In this document: positions 1-6,192 of the stretch, piece after piece | Layout of the letters: every line of letters starts with the position of its first letter | Numbering within the stretch: position 1 is the first letter of the stretch | DNA from: JBBRLA01 sp038231615 | Lineage (GTDB): Bacteria > Myxococcota_A > Polyangia > Palsa-1104 > JAEUJZ01 | DNA: 6,596 nucleotides | Direction of reading: 5' to 3' | Assembly (NCBI GenBank): GCA_038231615.1 | Contig: JBBRLA010000500.1 | Coordinates: 1 to 6,596, forward strand | Program-made: the position numbers and the translations under genes | The notes under the pieces: model-generated | Database searches by the model: none | What the model was told of the DNA's origin: nothing | The model's input: only the letters and a program-made list of their open reading frames with translations

Positions 1-8
1 GGGATGGA

Positions 9-125
9 TTTTGGCGCACGCCCACAGCGACTGAGGGAGCGTACTACTGTACGTGACCGAAGGAGCGTGGGGGCACCTCCCGCGGCTGAGCGCATGCGAA
101 GCCGTGGGGGAGACGTACGCCAAAA
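9..125. repeat. Branched inverted-repeat element (REP/MITE-like or structured RNA)
   Basis: This gene-free stretch downstream of ggt can fold into a multi-branched structure. The outer arms 9-20 (ttttggcgcacg) and 114-125 (cgtacgccaaaa) pair at 11 of 12 positions, with a possible inner extension of cccac (21-25) with gtggg (104-108). Three hairpins lie inside: 40-44/49-53 (CGTAC, loop TACT, GTACG); 62-69/74-80, seven pairs with one bulged C and a GGGG loop; and 83-87/100-104 (CGGCT/AGCCG), which competes with the inner extension for g104. Two internal segments, 27-42 and 53-68, also match at 13 of 16 bases, and gcg-ctgag recurs at 82-90. No tRNA T-loop or riboswitch core is recognised, and no T-run makes it a standard terminator. 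It could be a dispersed palindromic repeat, a small RNA or a 3' UTR structure of ggt. Pairing is seen by eye; function is unknown. Confidence 0.5.
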
Positions 126-146
126 GCCGCCCAGCCCAGGCCGTTT

Positions 147-1952
147 TTACGGGGAAGCGGCGTCGCCGCCTTTGCGGGGGTCGGCTGCCGCACTCACCAC
201 CGCCGGGCATCCGCCCACCGGGCAGTCCGCCCCCGTGTGCGCCGGCACCCGCATCGCCATTTGCACCGCGGTCCACATCCGCGGCACCACCTTCAGCTCG
301 TGCCCTCGCTTGCGCAGCGCCTCGAGTACGTCCTTGGGGACGTCCGCCTCGATGCGCACGGTGGCCGGGATAAACTGCGTGTGCAGCCTCGGCGCCGACA
401 CCGCCGCCTGCACGTCCATCTTGAAATCGATCGCGTTCACCACCGCCTGCACCGTCCCGGTTACGATGGTCGGCCCGCCCGCCCCGCCGGCGCAGATCAC
501 GCTGCCGTCCGGCCCCACCGCGATGAGCGGCGTCATGCTGGACAGCGGTCGCTTCCCGGGCTGTACCAGATTGGCCTTGTCCCCGACCAGCCCGAAAGCG
601 TTCTGCACCCCCGGCTGCGCGCTGAAATCATCCATCTGGTTGTTCAGGATCACCCCGGTGTTCCCGGCCACGATCTGCGCCCCGAAGTTCAGGTTCACCG
701 TGGTGGTCAGCGCCGCCGCATTGCCCTCGCCGTCGATGACGCACAGGTGGGTGGTGCCGTGGTCGCGGGGCGCGCTGCCCGGCCCCGGCGCCTTGCCGTA
801 GCTCGCCGCAGGCAGCACCTTGTCGTCGTGCAGGCGGGCCGCCAGTTGTTTGGCGTAGGCCGCGCTCGACAACTCGGCGATGGGCAAATCGACGAAAGCC
901 GGGTCGCCCAGGATGCGCGCCCGGTCGGCGAAGGCGTGCTTCAGGCTCTCGGCGATGATGTGCAGCGTCGAGGACGCCCCCGGCCCGTCGGCCAGCGGCG
1001 GCCGGGCATCCAGCACCTGCAGCGCCTCCAGGGTGGTCAGCCCTCCGCCCGGCGGCGGGATGGTGTAGATCTTCCAGCCCCGGAAGCTGCCCTCGATCGG
1101 CTGCCGCCACAACGGACGGTACGCCGCCAGGTCCGCCATCGAGAGCACGCCGCCCTGCTTTTGCGCCGCCGCGACAATCTGCTTGGCGATGCCGCCGCGC
1201 CCCTCCTTGTAGAAGGCGCCAAAACCCTCCCGCGAGATCGCCGCCAGCGTTTTCGCCAGCTCCGGCCGTCGCACCATCTGCCCCCGGGTCAAAATCTTGC
1301 CCCCCGGCGCCAGCAGCGCCAAGAGCGGGCTGTCCGCCGGCAGCTTCTTCAGCGTGTACTCCGCCTCTTCGACCAGGTGCCCCGGGGCGGGGAACCCGTC
1401 GCGGGCCAGGCGCAGCGCCGGTGCCGCCACCTGGGCCGCGGTCATCGTGCCCAGCTCCTTCAGCGCCGCCGAAAGTCCCGCCGGCTCCGCCGGGGTCGCC
1501 ACCGCCAGCCCCGAGTGCCGCGACAGCTCCGGGTCCACCTTCCCGGTCTTCTTGTCGATGAACATGTCCTGGCTGGCCTTCTCCGGCGCGGTCTCGCGGA
1601 AGTCCAGCACCTTCACCGTGCCGTCCTTTTTGCGCACCACCAGAAAGCCGCCGCCCCCCAGCCCCGAACCCGAGGGCTGTACCACCCCCAGCGCCAGTGC
1701 CGTGGCCACCGCCGCGTCCACCGCGTTGCCCCCCTTGCGCAGCACCTCTGCCCCCGCCTGCGACGCCAGCATGTGATCGCTGGAGACCGCCCCTTTGGGG
1801 CTGGCGAGCGGTTCTCGGTAGGCCCCCCAGGCCAGCGTGACCTCGCCCAAGCACAGGAGCGACAGAAGGGACAGACCTATGGTATGGGATCGGGTGCGCC
1901 TTTTGCCCGGGTCGCGGGCAGGCTTCCGGTTTCGGCGAGCGAGTTCAGACAT
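147..1952 (-). CDS. ggt: Gamma-glutamyltransferase (glutathione hydrolase) precursor
   Basis: This enzyme cleaves the gamma-glutamyl bond of glutathione and related peptides, by hydrolysis or transfer to amino acids or peptides, normally in the periplasm. The 601-residue product has a basic N-region (residues 6-22), a hydrophobic core (about 24-43) and probable signal-peptidase cleavage near AWGA. The family landmarks are all present: DFRE with the substrate-carboxylate Arg119; the autoprocessing site and N-terminal nucleophile Thr400 in DHGTTHL (codon at 753-755); NNQMDDF with Asp442; PLSSM at Ser471-Ser472; and the oxyanion-site glycines AGG at 491-493. The E. coli-type lid segment after NNQMDDF is retained. 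The protein ends in the usual AADPRKGG, preceded by an unusual CPVGGC pair of cysteines. The start is the longest possible, because an in-frame TGA lies just upstream, but no clear Shine-Dalgarno is seen (upstream ttgtgaacc). The gene stands alone, divergent from the PilZ gene. Length and residues look fully functional. Confidence 0.95.
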   Translation of the reverse strand: MSELARRNRKPARDPGKRRTRSHTIGLSLLSLLCLGEVTLAWGAYREPLASPKGAVSSDHMLASQAGAEVLRKGGNAVDAAVATALALGVVQPSGSGLGGGGFLVVRKKDGTVKVLDFRETAPEKASQDMFIDKKTGKVDPELSRHSGLAVATPAEPAGLSAALKELGTMTAAQVAAPALRLARDGFPAPGHLVEEAEYTLKKLPADSPLLALLAPGGKILTRGQMVRRPELAKTLAAISREGFGAFYKEGRGGIAKQIVAAAQKQGGVLSMADLAAYRPLWRQPIEGSFRGWKIYTIPPPGGGLTTLEALQVLDARPPLADGPGASSTLHIIAESLKHAFADRARILGDPAFVDLPIAELSSAAYAKQLAARLHDDKVLPAASYGKAPGPGSAPRDHGTTHLCVIDGEGNAAALTTTVNLNFGAQIVAGNTGVILNNQMDDFSAQPGVQNAFGLVGDKANLVQPGKRPLSSMTPLIAVGPDGSVICAGGAGGPTIVTGTVQAVVNAIDFKMDVQAAVSAPRLHTQFIPATVRIEADVPKDVLEALRKRGHELKVVPRMWTAVQMAMRVPAHTGADCPVGGCPAVVSAAADPRKGGDAASP

Positions 1953-1989
1953 GGTTCACAAGTTTGTCATGGTTTTCCGGCAGGTCTTC

Positions 1990-2033
1990 AAGGTTTTGGC
2001 AAGGTTCTGGCAGGTTTTGGCGAGTTTTCCGGC
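1990..2033 (+). repeat. 11-nt imperfect tandem repeats
   Basis: Four adjacent units repeat with a period of about 11 nt: aaggttttggc (1990-2000), aaggttctggc (2001-2011), aggttttggc (2012-2021) and the diverged gagttttccggc (2022-2033). A related cggcaggtcttc precedes them, and gttttccgg recurs at 1972-1980 and 2024-2032. The period is close to one helical turn, so the units would present the same face of DNA. That fits a tandem array of regulator-binding half-sites, or a simple slippage product. No regulator is identified. Confidence 0.5.
1997..2011 (+). promoter_or_regulatory. Candidate sigma-54 (-24/-12) promoter for the PilZ-PEGA gene
   Basis: TGGCAAGGTTCTGGC has GG-N10-GC spacing and matches 9 of 11 fixed positions of the consensus TGGCACG-N4-TTGC, followed by the favoured A. 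It points toward the gene starting at 2112 and would give a leader of about 90 nt. Caution is needed because the site is built from the 11-nt repeats and may match by chance. Myxobacteria use many sigma-54 promoters with enhancer-binding proteins, which makes it plausible. Confidence 0.3.
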
Positions 2034-2043
2034 CTGGGGCCGG
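2029..2043. promoter_or_regulatory. GC-rich dyad in the 5' leader
   Basis: CCGGCC-tgg-GGCCGG is a perfect 6-bp inverted repeat with a 3-nt centre. It lies just downstream of the candidate sigma-54 site and 68 nt before the PilZ gene start. It could be an operator or a leader hairpin. No T-run follows on the plus strand, so it is not a standard terminator. Confidence 0.35.
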
Positions 2044-2101
2044 TCCAGCTAAAAACCAGGTGTCATGGTATTCTTGTTCTATATGGTAGCCGAAAAGAAC
2101 C

Positions 2102-2106
2102 GGGAG
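2102..2106 (+). promoter_or_regulatory. Ribosome binding site deciding the 2112 start
   Basis: GGGAG lies 5 nt before ATG 2112. A second pair, GGAG 2131-2134 with ATG 2139, has 4-nt spacing. The upstream site is preferred because the start at 2139 would remove the arginines (R7, R8) aligned with the first half of the PilZ RxxxR motif. Confidence 0.55.
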
Positions 2107-2111
2107 CAGCG

Positions 2112-4817
2112 ATGGCGGCGCCTGACGATCGGAGAGCAATGAAGACCCCCATCACCCTGAAGATCAAGTTCAAGAGCAGCAGCCTCGAACAATTCATCGA
2201 GCGCTACTCCGTCGACGTCAGCCGGGGGGGCATCTTCATTCGCACCAAGGAACCCCTCCCGGTCGGCACCACCCTGCGGTTTGAATTCCAGCTCCAGGAC
2301 AGCGCGTCCCTCATCGGCGGCGAGGGTACGGTGGTGTGGAACCGGGCCCACGATCCGGCCCGCACCGGGGTCGCCCCGGGCATGGGCGTGCGCTTCGACA
2401 AGCTGACCGCCGACAGCCAGCGGGTGCTGGAGCGCATCCTCAGCGAGAAGCACAAGCGCGGTGAGGCGCAGCTCGAATCACGCTTCGACGCCGGGGTACG
2501 CGCACAGCGGGAGGCCCGCAGCAACGAATTCCTCGACTCGGGTACGCCGCTACCGGCACCGGCGCCCGGGCTCTCGCACTCGGGGTCCTCCGGGCACATG
2601 GGGCACGGGGGACATTCGGGCCACGGCGGGGGCGGCGGCGGGTTTGGCGACGAGCCGACCCGGATGATGGCGGCCGACCAGATGAACCAGCTGGCGGCGC
2701 AGACCAAGGGCGACGACAACTTCGTCAATGACCAGCCGACGCGCCGGGCCTCCCTGGCGGAAATCCAGCGGGCAGTGTCGGCTACGGATGTATCGTCCCA
2801 GGCATCTCAGTCTCCGCAAGCGGGCCAGATCCCCCATCACTCGAGCGGCGCCGCATCCGAGCAGCAGAGCGGTCTTGGATCGCCGGGCCGCACCGGACGT
2901 ACCGGGGAGCAGGTCCGCCTGGGCAGCGGCGCGGCCAGTCCGGCGCTGCCTCGGGGCATGACCATGCCGGTGGGGCGCAGTGGGGCCTCGGCGCCGATCA
3001 CTGCGCAGTTGTCACGGCCCTTGCCGGGGACCCCGCAGTCGCCGGTTTCGCCCTCCCCGGTGTTGCCGCTGGCCGCCACCCTTCACTCCGGGCCGGTCTA
3101 CGTGCCGGTCGAGTCCGCGGCGCCCATCGTCGAGCAACCAGCTGCCCCGTCGGTACGGACCCGGCCGGTGTCCCCCGAAGAGCGCGCCTCCCTGCTCGCC
3201 GCCTCGTCGGTGCGGACGCCCCCGGCCGAGGAGTCTTTCGCGGGACTGTCGCGCCCAGAGCAGCCCGCAGCCCATCTCCTTCAGACCCTGCACGGCGCGA
3301 CCGTGCCGGAGATCCGGGCGCACTCGGTCGACCCCGAGGACGTCGAGCCGCAGACCCTCATCTCACCGCCGCCGCCGGAGAGCCTCAGCTTCCTGGCCGC
3401 CCTGGAGGCCGCAGCGGTGGCTGCCGCACAGGGGCACGAGAAGGCGTCCGCCGATCAGGCCACCGTCGTCGGCGCACCGCTGCCGGAGTTTACCGGGTCC
3501 GACACCGTGCAGGGCGGCCTTGGCACCGCGCCGGTGCCGCTCTTCTTGCGGCCCACGGGGTCCGGTCCTTCGGAGTCGCTGGACGCGGGCAACGCCCCCT
3601 CGGGGATCTCCATCAGCATCCCGGTGGACGTTGACACGTCCCAGGCGGACGAGCCGCTGGACCCGCAGGAGTTCGCCGCCCCGAAGCAGGAACATTCGGG
3701 GGCGGACGACATCCTTGCCCTGAAGAGCCTGTCCGAGAATATCACTGGCCCCAGGAATACCCTGCCGCTGAGGGCCGAGGGGGACGGCAAATCGTCTTTT
3801 TACCTCATCCCGCTCTTGCTGGTGGTGCTGGGGGGAATCGCGGCCTACGTGCTCTATGCGACGAACCGGCTGCCGGGGATGTCGTCGCATCCCAGAGGGC
3901 CCGTCGTCGAGCAACCCCGGGTCACCCCGCCAAAGGTGATGCCGCCCGCCGAGCCGGTCCAGAAGTCCGAGAAGACCGGCGACAAGCCCCAGGAGCAAGG
4001 CGCGGTGGTGCCGAACGCGAAGCCCGATGGGGAGAAGACCGACACGGCCGAGAAGCCCGACACGGCGACGCCCAGGGAAGAAGCCGCGGGACCGATGGTG
4101 TCGGTGGCCTCCGAGCCGCCAGGCGCGCAGGTGGAACTGTCTGGCAAGCCCATGGGCACCACCCCGACCCAGCTCAGCGGCCTTTCCGTGGGCAAGTCCT
4201 ACGAGATCACCCTGTCCTTGCAGGGCTTCCAGACCGGCAAGGCCAAGTTCCACGTCGGCGGTGGCGAGACCCAGGTGCCGCTGGTGAAGCTCCTGCCCTA
4301 CGAGCGCGTCGTCGAGGTCACTTCCAACCCCAAGGGCGCCGAAGTGTTCGTCGACAAGAAGAAGGTCCCAGGCAGGACGCCGATGATGGTCAAGAAGCTG
4401 GACATGAAGAAGGTCCACGAGGTCGAGGTGCGCAAGACCGGCTATGCGTCGCAGATGCGCAACATCTCCGAGACCGACGCCTTCGCCCTGAAAAATGGCC
4501 GCGAGGTGCTGTCCATCAGCCTGACGCTGGATCCGGCGTCGGCCGCCACGTCCAAGAAGGATGAGCACCCCAAGGCCAAGAAACCCAAAGAGGGCATAAA
4601 CCCGGACAAGAAATCCCCTGAAGGCGCGGGCTCGGAGGGAGGCACGGACAAGCCGGATACCAAGACCGACGCCAAGCCGGATACCAAGACCGACGCCAAG
4701 CCGGATACCAAGACCGACACCAAGCCCGACACCAAGACCGACACCAAGACCGATACGAAAACCGACACCAAGCCCGAGGCCACCAAGCCGGAGTCGGGCA
4801 CGGAGTCGGCGAAGTGA
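2112..4817 (+). CDS. PilZ-like domain protein with one TM span, two PEGA-like repeats and K/T/D repeat tail
   Basis: The likely role is signalling or structural linkage across the envelope; no specific function is known. Domain order in the 901-residue product is as follows. Residues 7-112 are a PilZ-like domain of the type common in Myxococcus: DVSRGG (D35, S37, G40) fits the D/NxSxxG motif, but the upstream RxxxR reads R7-x3-K11, so c-di-GMP binding is uncertain. A Pro/Ala/Ser/Gly-rich linker covers about 113-555, with a His/Gly cluster at 154-178 and DEPTRM/NDQPTRR short motifs. One membrane span lies at about 563-584. A Lys/Pro/Glu-rich spacer precedes two PEGA-like repeats at about 661-728 (SEPPGAQVELSGKPMGTTP) and 731-808 (SNPKGAEVFVDKKKVPGRTP). 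An 8-residue repeat tail (847-888) closes the protein. Expected topology is PilZ inside, PEGA outside. The open frame continues upstream antisense to ggt, but the RBS and domain start fix the beginning at 2112. The stop overlaps the next gene. Confidence 0.85.
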   Translation: MAAPDDRRAMKTPITLKIKFKSSSLEQFIERYSVDVSRGGIFIRTKEPLPVGTTLRFEFQLQDSASLIGGEGTVVWNRAHDPARTGVAPGMGVRFDKLTADSQRVLERILSEKHKRGEAQLESRFDAGVRAQREARSNEFLDSGTPLPAPAPGLSHSGSSGHMGHGGHSGHGGGGGGFGDEPTRMMAADQMNQLAAQTKGDDNFVNDQPTRRASLAEIQRAVSATDVSSQASQSPQAGQIPHHSSGAASEQQSGLGSPGRTGRTGEQVRLGSGAASPALPRGMTMPVGRSGASAPITAQLSRPLPGTPQSPVSPSPVLPLAATLHSGPVYVPVESAAPIVEQPAAPSVRTRPVSPEERASLLAASSVRTPPAEESFAGLSRPEQPAAHLLQTLHGATVPEIRAHSVDPEDVEPQTLISPPPPESLSFLAALEAAAVAAAQGHEKASADQATVVGAPLPEFTGSDTVQGGLGTAPVPLFLRPTGSGPSESLDAGNAPSGISISIPVDVDTSQADEPLDPQEFAAPKQEHSGADDILALKSLSENITGPRNTLPLRAEGDGKSSFYLIPLLLVVLGGIAAYVLYATNRLPGMSSHPRGPVVEQPRVTPPKVMPPAEPVQKSEKTGDKPQEQGAVVPNAKPDGEKTDTAEKPDTATPREEAAGPMVSVASEPPGAQVELSGKPMGTTPTQLSGLSVGKSYEITLSLQGFQTGKAKFHVGGGETQVPLVKLLPYERVVEVTSNPKGAEVFVDKKKVPGRTPMMVKKLDMKKVHEVEVRKTGYASQMRNISETDAFALKNGREVLSISLTLDPASAATSKKDEHPKAKKPKEGINPDKKSPEGAGSEGGTDKPDTKTDAKPDTKTDAKPDTKTDTKPDTKTDTKTDTKTDTKPEATKPESGTESAK
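4650..4775 (+). repeat. 24-nt coding repeats encoding KPDTKTD(A/T)
   Basis: Four consecutive 24-nt units (4650-4673, 4674-4697, 4698-4721, 4722-4745) encode KPDTKTDA twice and KPDTKTDT twice, followed by degenerate KTDTKTDT and KP. The first two units are identical at DNA level; later ones differ at synonymous positions (ggat/cgac, acc/acg, aag/aaa). Near-identity suggests recent expansion by slippage or unequal recombination, so copy number may vary between strains. The encoded tail is strongly charged and probably unstructured. Confidence 0.9.
4802..4805 (+). promoter_or_regulatory. Ribosome binding site inside the end of the PilZ-PEGA gene
   Basis: GGAG lies 8 nt before GTG 4814, inside the last codons of the upstream gene. 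It supports translation of the amidohydrolase from the overlapping GTG and hence translational coupling. It competes with a later GTG at 4904, which has only a weak GAGAG (4895-4899) in front. Confidence 0.4.
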
Positions 4818-6109
4818 ACCGACGCGCCCCATCCGGTTTCCGCTCTCGGTGCCCGGCGGGGAGGGAGAATGGCGATGGCCAGGGTCTTTCCCCCGAGAGT
4901 CCGGTGTACAGAGGTTTCCCCCGCCTGACATTGATGATCGCCGGCCTGCTCCTTTCGATCCTGCCAGCCGCGTGCAAGGGACCGGCGCCCACGGCGTCCC
5001 CGCAGGCGGTCTCCGTCCCCCAGCCAGCGCCCCGGCCACCCGAGGTCGTCTGGCGGCGCAGCGACATTCCCCGCATCGACATGCACGACCACATCGACCT
5101 GGGCGCGGGCATCCCGGCCGTGCGGCTGATGGCCCCCTATGGGATCGTCCACCTGGTGAATCTATCGGGGCCGCCGCCTGACCGGGGGCTGGTGGAGTTT
5201 GTCGTCGACAGCCAGGTGGCCTACAACCGCATCACCGTGTTCACCAACCTGAACTGGTCCTACTGCCAGCACCCCGGCTACGGGTCCCGCATGGCTGCCG
5301 ATCTGGTCCGGGCCAAGGGGATGGGCGCCCGGGGGGTGAAAATCCCCAAAGGCCTGGGGCTGGGCTTCGAGGGACCCGCAGGAAAGCTCCTGGCGATCGA
5401 CGACCCGGGCCTGGACCCGGTGTTCCAGAAGGCCGGCGAGCTGGGCATGCCGGTGGCCATCCACTCGGGCGACCCCAAGGCGTTCTGGGAAGAGCCGGGG
5501 CCGAACAACGAGCGCAGCGACGAGTTGTCCGCCCACCCCGGGTGGAGCTTCTGGGAGGGCAGCCAGAAGGGCGAGATTCCCACCTGGCAGCAGCTCTTCG
5601 ATGCCTTTGCCCGACGGGTGGCGCGACACCCGAAGACGATCATCATCGGCGTCCATTTTGGCAACGACCCCGAGGACCCGGCGCAGGTGGGGCGGCTTTT
5701 GGACCAAAACCCCAACTTCATGATCGACCTGGCGGCGCGGATCCCGGCGATCGGCAAGCGCGACGCGGCCCATGACCCGGCGGCGATGCGGGCGTTCTTC
5801 GTCAAATACCAGGACCGCATCCTCTTCGGGACCGACACCGGCGTCGGGCGAAGGCCGCAGGACTTCATGTTCGGCTCCACCGGCAAGGACCCGCCGACCC
5901 GGGCGGATGCCGACCGCTTCTTCGACTCGATCTGGCGCTATCTGGAGACCGACCAGAAGGACATTCCCACGCCCACGCCAATCCAGGGGCGCTGGAACGT
6001 GGACGGCATCGCCCTGCCGCGGGAAGTGCTGGAGAAGATCTACTACAAGAATGCCCAGCGCCTCCTCGGGATCAAGCTGCCGGAAGGGCCGCTGCCCATA
6101 CAAGAGTAG
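4814..6109 (+). CDS. Exported metal-dependent amidohydrolase (Amidohydrolase_2-like TIM barrel), possible lipoprotein
   Basis: A hydrolase of unknown substrate. The metal-site landmarks follow the family order: HxH in IDMHDHID (H91, H93), Lys176 in GVKIPKG, His217 in MPVAIHSGD, His281 in IIIGVHFGND, and Asp341 in RILFGTDTG. The C-terminal IYYKNAQRLLGI is typical of Amidohydrolase_2 proteins. A hydrophobic segment (about 38-53) ends in LPAAC (Cys54), a possible but non-ideal lipobox because Pro sits at -3, followed by a Pro-rich tether (57-76); an outer-membrane or periplasmic lipoprotein is likely. Start choice is open. GTG 4814 (431 residues) overlaps the preceding stop as GTGA and has GGAG 8 nt upstream, but gives an unusually long N-region. 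GTG 4904 (401 residues, V-YRGFPR before the core) makes a textbook signal peptide. ATG 4934 leaves almost no N-region. The gene is probably co-transcribed with the PilZ-PEGA gene, suggesting a shared envelope task. Confidence 0.85.
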   Translation: MNRRAPSGFRSRCPAGRENGDGQGLSPESPVYRGFPRLTLMIAGLLLSILPAACKGPAPTASPQAVSVPQPAPRPPEVVWRRSDIPRIDMHDHIDLGAGIPAVRLMAPYGIVHLVNLSGPPPDRGLVEFVVDSQVAYNRITVFTNLNWSYCQHPGYGSRMAADLVRAKGMGARGVKIPKGLGLGFEGPAGKLLAIDDPGLDPVFQKAGELGMPVAIHSGDPKAFWEEPGPNNERSDELSAHPGWSFWEGSQKGEIPTWQQLFDAFARRVARHPKTIIIGVHFGNDPEDPAQVGRLLDQNPNFMIDLAARIPAIGKRDAAHDPAAMRAFFVKYQDRILFGTDTGVGRRPQDFMFGSTGKDPPTRADADRFFDSIWRYLETDQKDIPTPTPIQGRWNVDGIALPREVLEKIYYKNAQRLLGIKLPEGPLPIQE

Positions 6110-6118
6110 CTTGAGACC

Positions 6119-6142
6119 GGCCTTTCTGCCTACAGATGGGCC
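6119..6142 (+). terminator. Weak hairpin after the amidohydrolase gene
   Basis: GGCC (6119-6122) pairs with GGCC (6139-6142) and TCTG (6125-6128) with CAGA (6133-6136) around a CCTA loop, with a U-G pair and a mismatch between the two stems. It starts 9 nt after the stop codon. No T-run follows, so it would be at best a weak terminator or an mRNA 3'-end stabiliser. Confidence 0.22.
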
Positions 6143-6158
6143 TGAAGCGAAAAACGCC

Positions 6159-6187
6159 TTGACGCAGAGCGCTTGATCGGCTTAACT
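6159..6187 (+). promoter_or_regulatory. Candidate sigma-70 promoter of tRNA-Asn
   Basis: TTGACG (6159-6164, 5 of 6 to the -35 consensus) is separated by 17 nt from TTAACT (6182-6187), a weak -10 with 3 of 6 matches. Transcription would begin near 6194, giving a 5' leader of about 24 nt before the mature tRNA, which contains the 6193-6211 dyad. The rest of 6110-6217 holds no gene. Confidence 0.4.
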
Positions 6188-6192
6188 GCATC

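Larger units (their letters stand above)
1953..2111. promoter_or_regulatory. Divergent intergenic region between ggt and the PilZ-PEGA gene
   Basis: These 159 bp must carry the start signals for both divergent genes. Contents are a near-palindrome beside the ggt start (tcacaagtttgtca, 1956-1969), a tract of 11-nt imperfect repeats, a possible sigma-54 site, a GC-rich dyad, and a 9-nt direct repeat tgtcatggt at 1965-1973 and 2061-2069 that brackets the repeat tract. A TATATG hexamer at 2080-2085 could be a -10 element for the plus-strand gene, but no good -35 lies 16-18 nt upstream. The region is visibly richer in T (plus strand) than the flanking genes. No convincing sigma-70 promoter was found for ggt. 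Confidence 0.5.

Noticed and set aside
126..146. Rho-independent terminator for ggt
   Set aside because: The A- and T-runs next to the ggt stop flank GC-rich sequence, but no stable stem precedes a T-run in the minus-strand direction.
237..2111. Open plus-strand frame running antisense to ggt and into the PilZ gene
   Set aside because: The product of this part is Arg/His/Gln-rich with no domain. It is a third-codon-position shadow of GC-rich ggt; the reverse frame encodes an unmistakable GGT.
4650..4775. CRISPR or non-coding tandem array
   Set aside because: The 24-nt period keeps the reading frame and encodes a regular peptide repeat within the PilZ-PEGA protein.
3363..5039. Long minus-strand open frame antisense to the PilZ-PEGA gene
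   Set aside because: It consists of Leu/Gly/Arg-rich repeats mirroring the KPDTKTD tract, with no recognisable domain. The plus strand carries real PEGA-like domains and a membrane span.
5162..6103. Minus-strand open frame antisense to the amidohydrolase
   Set aside because: No domain or credible start signal, and the plus strand encodes all the amidohydrolase metal ligands.
6145..6160. Small hairpin aagcg-aaaaa-cgcctt
   Set aside because: Only about five pairs with a bulge and no T-run; too weak to call as a terminator.
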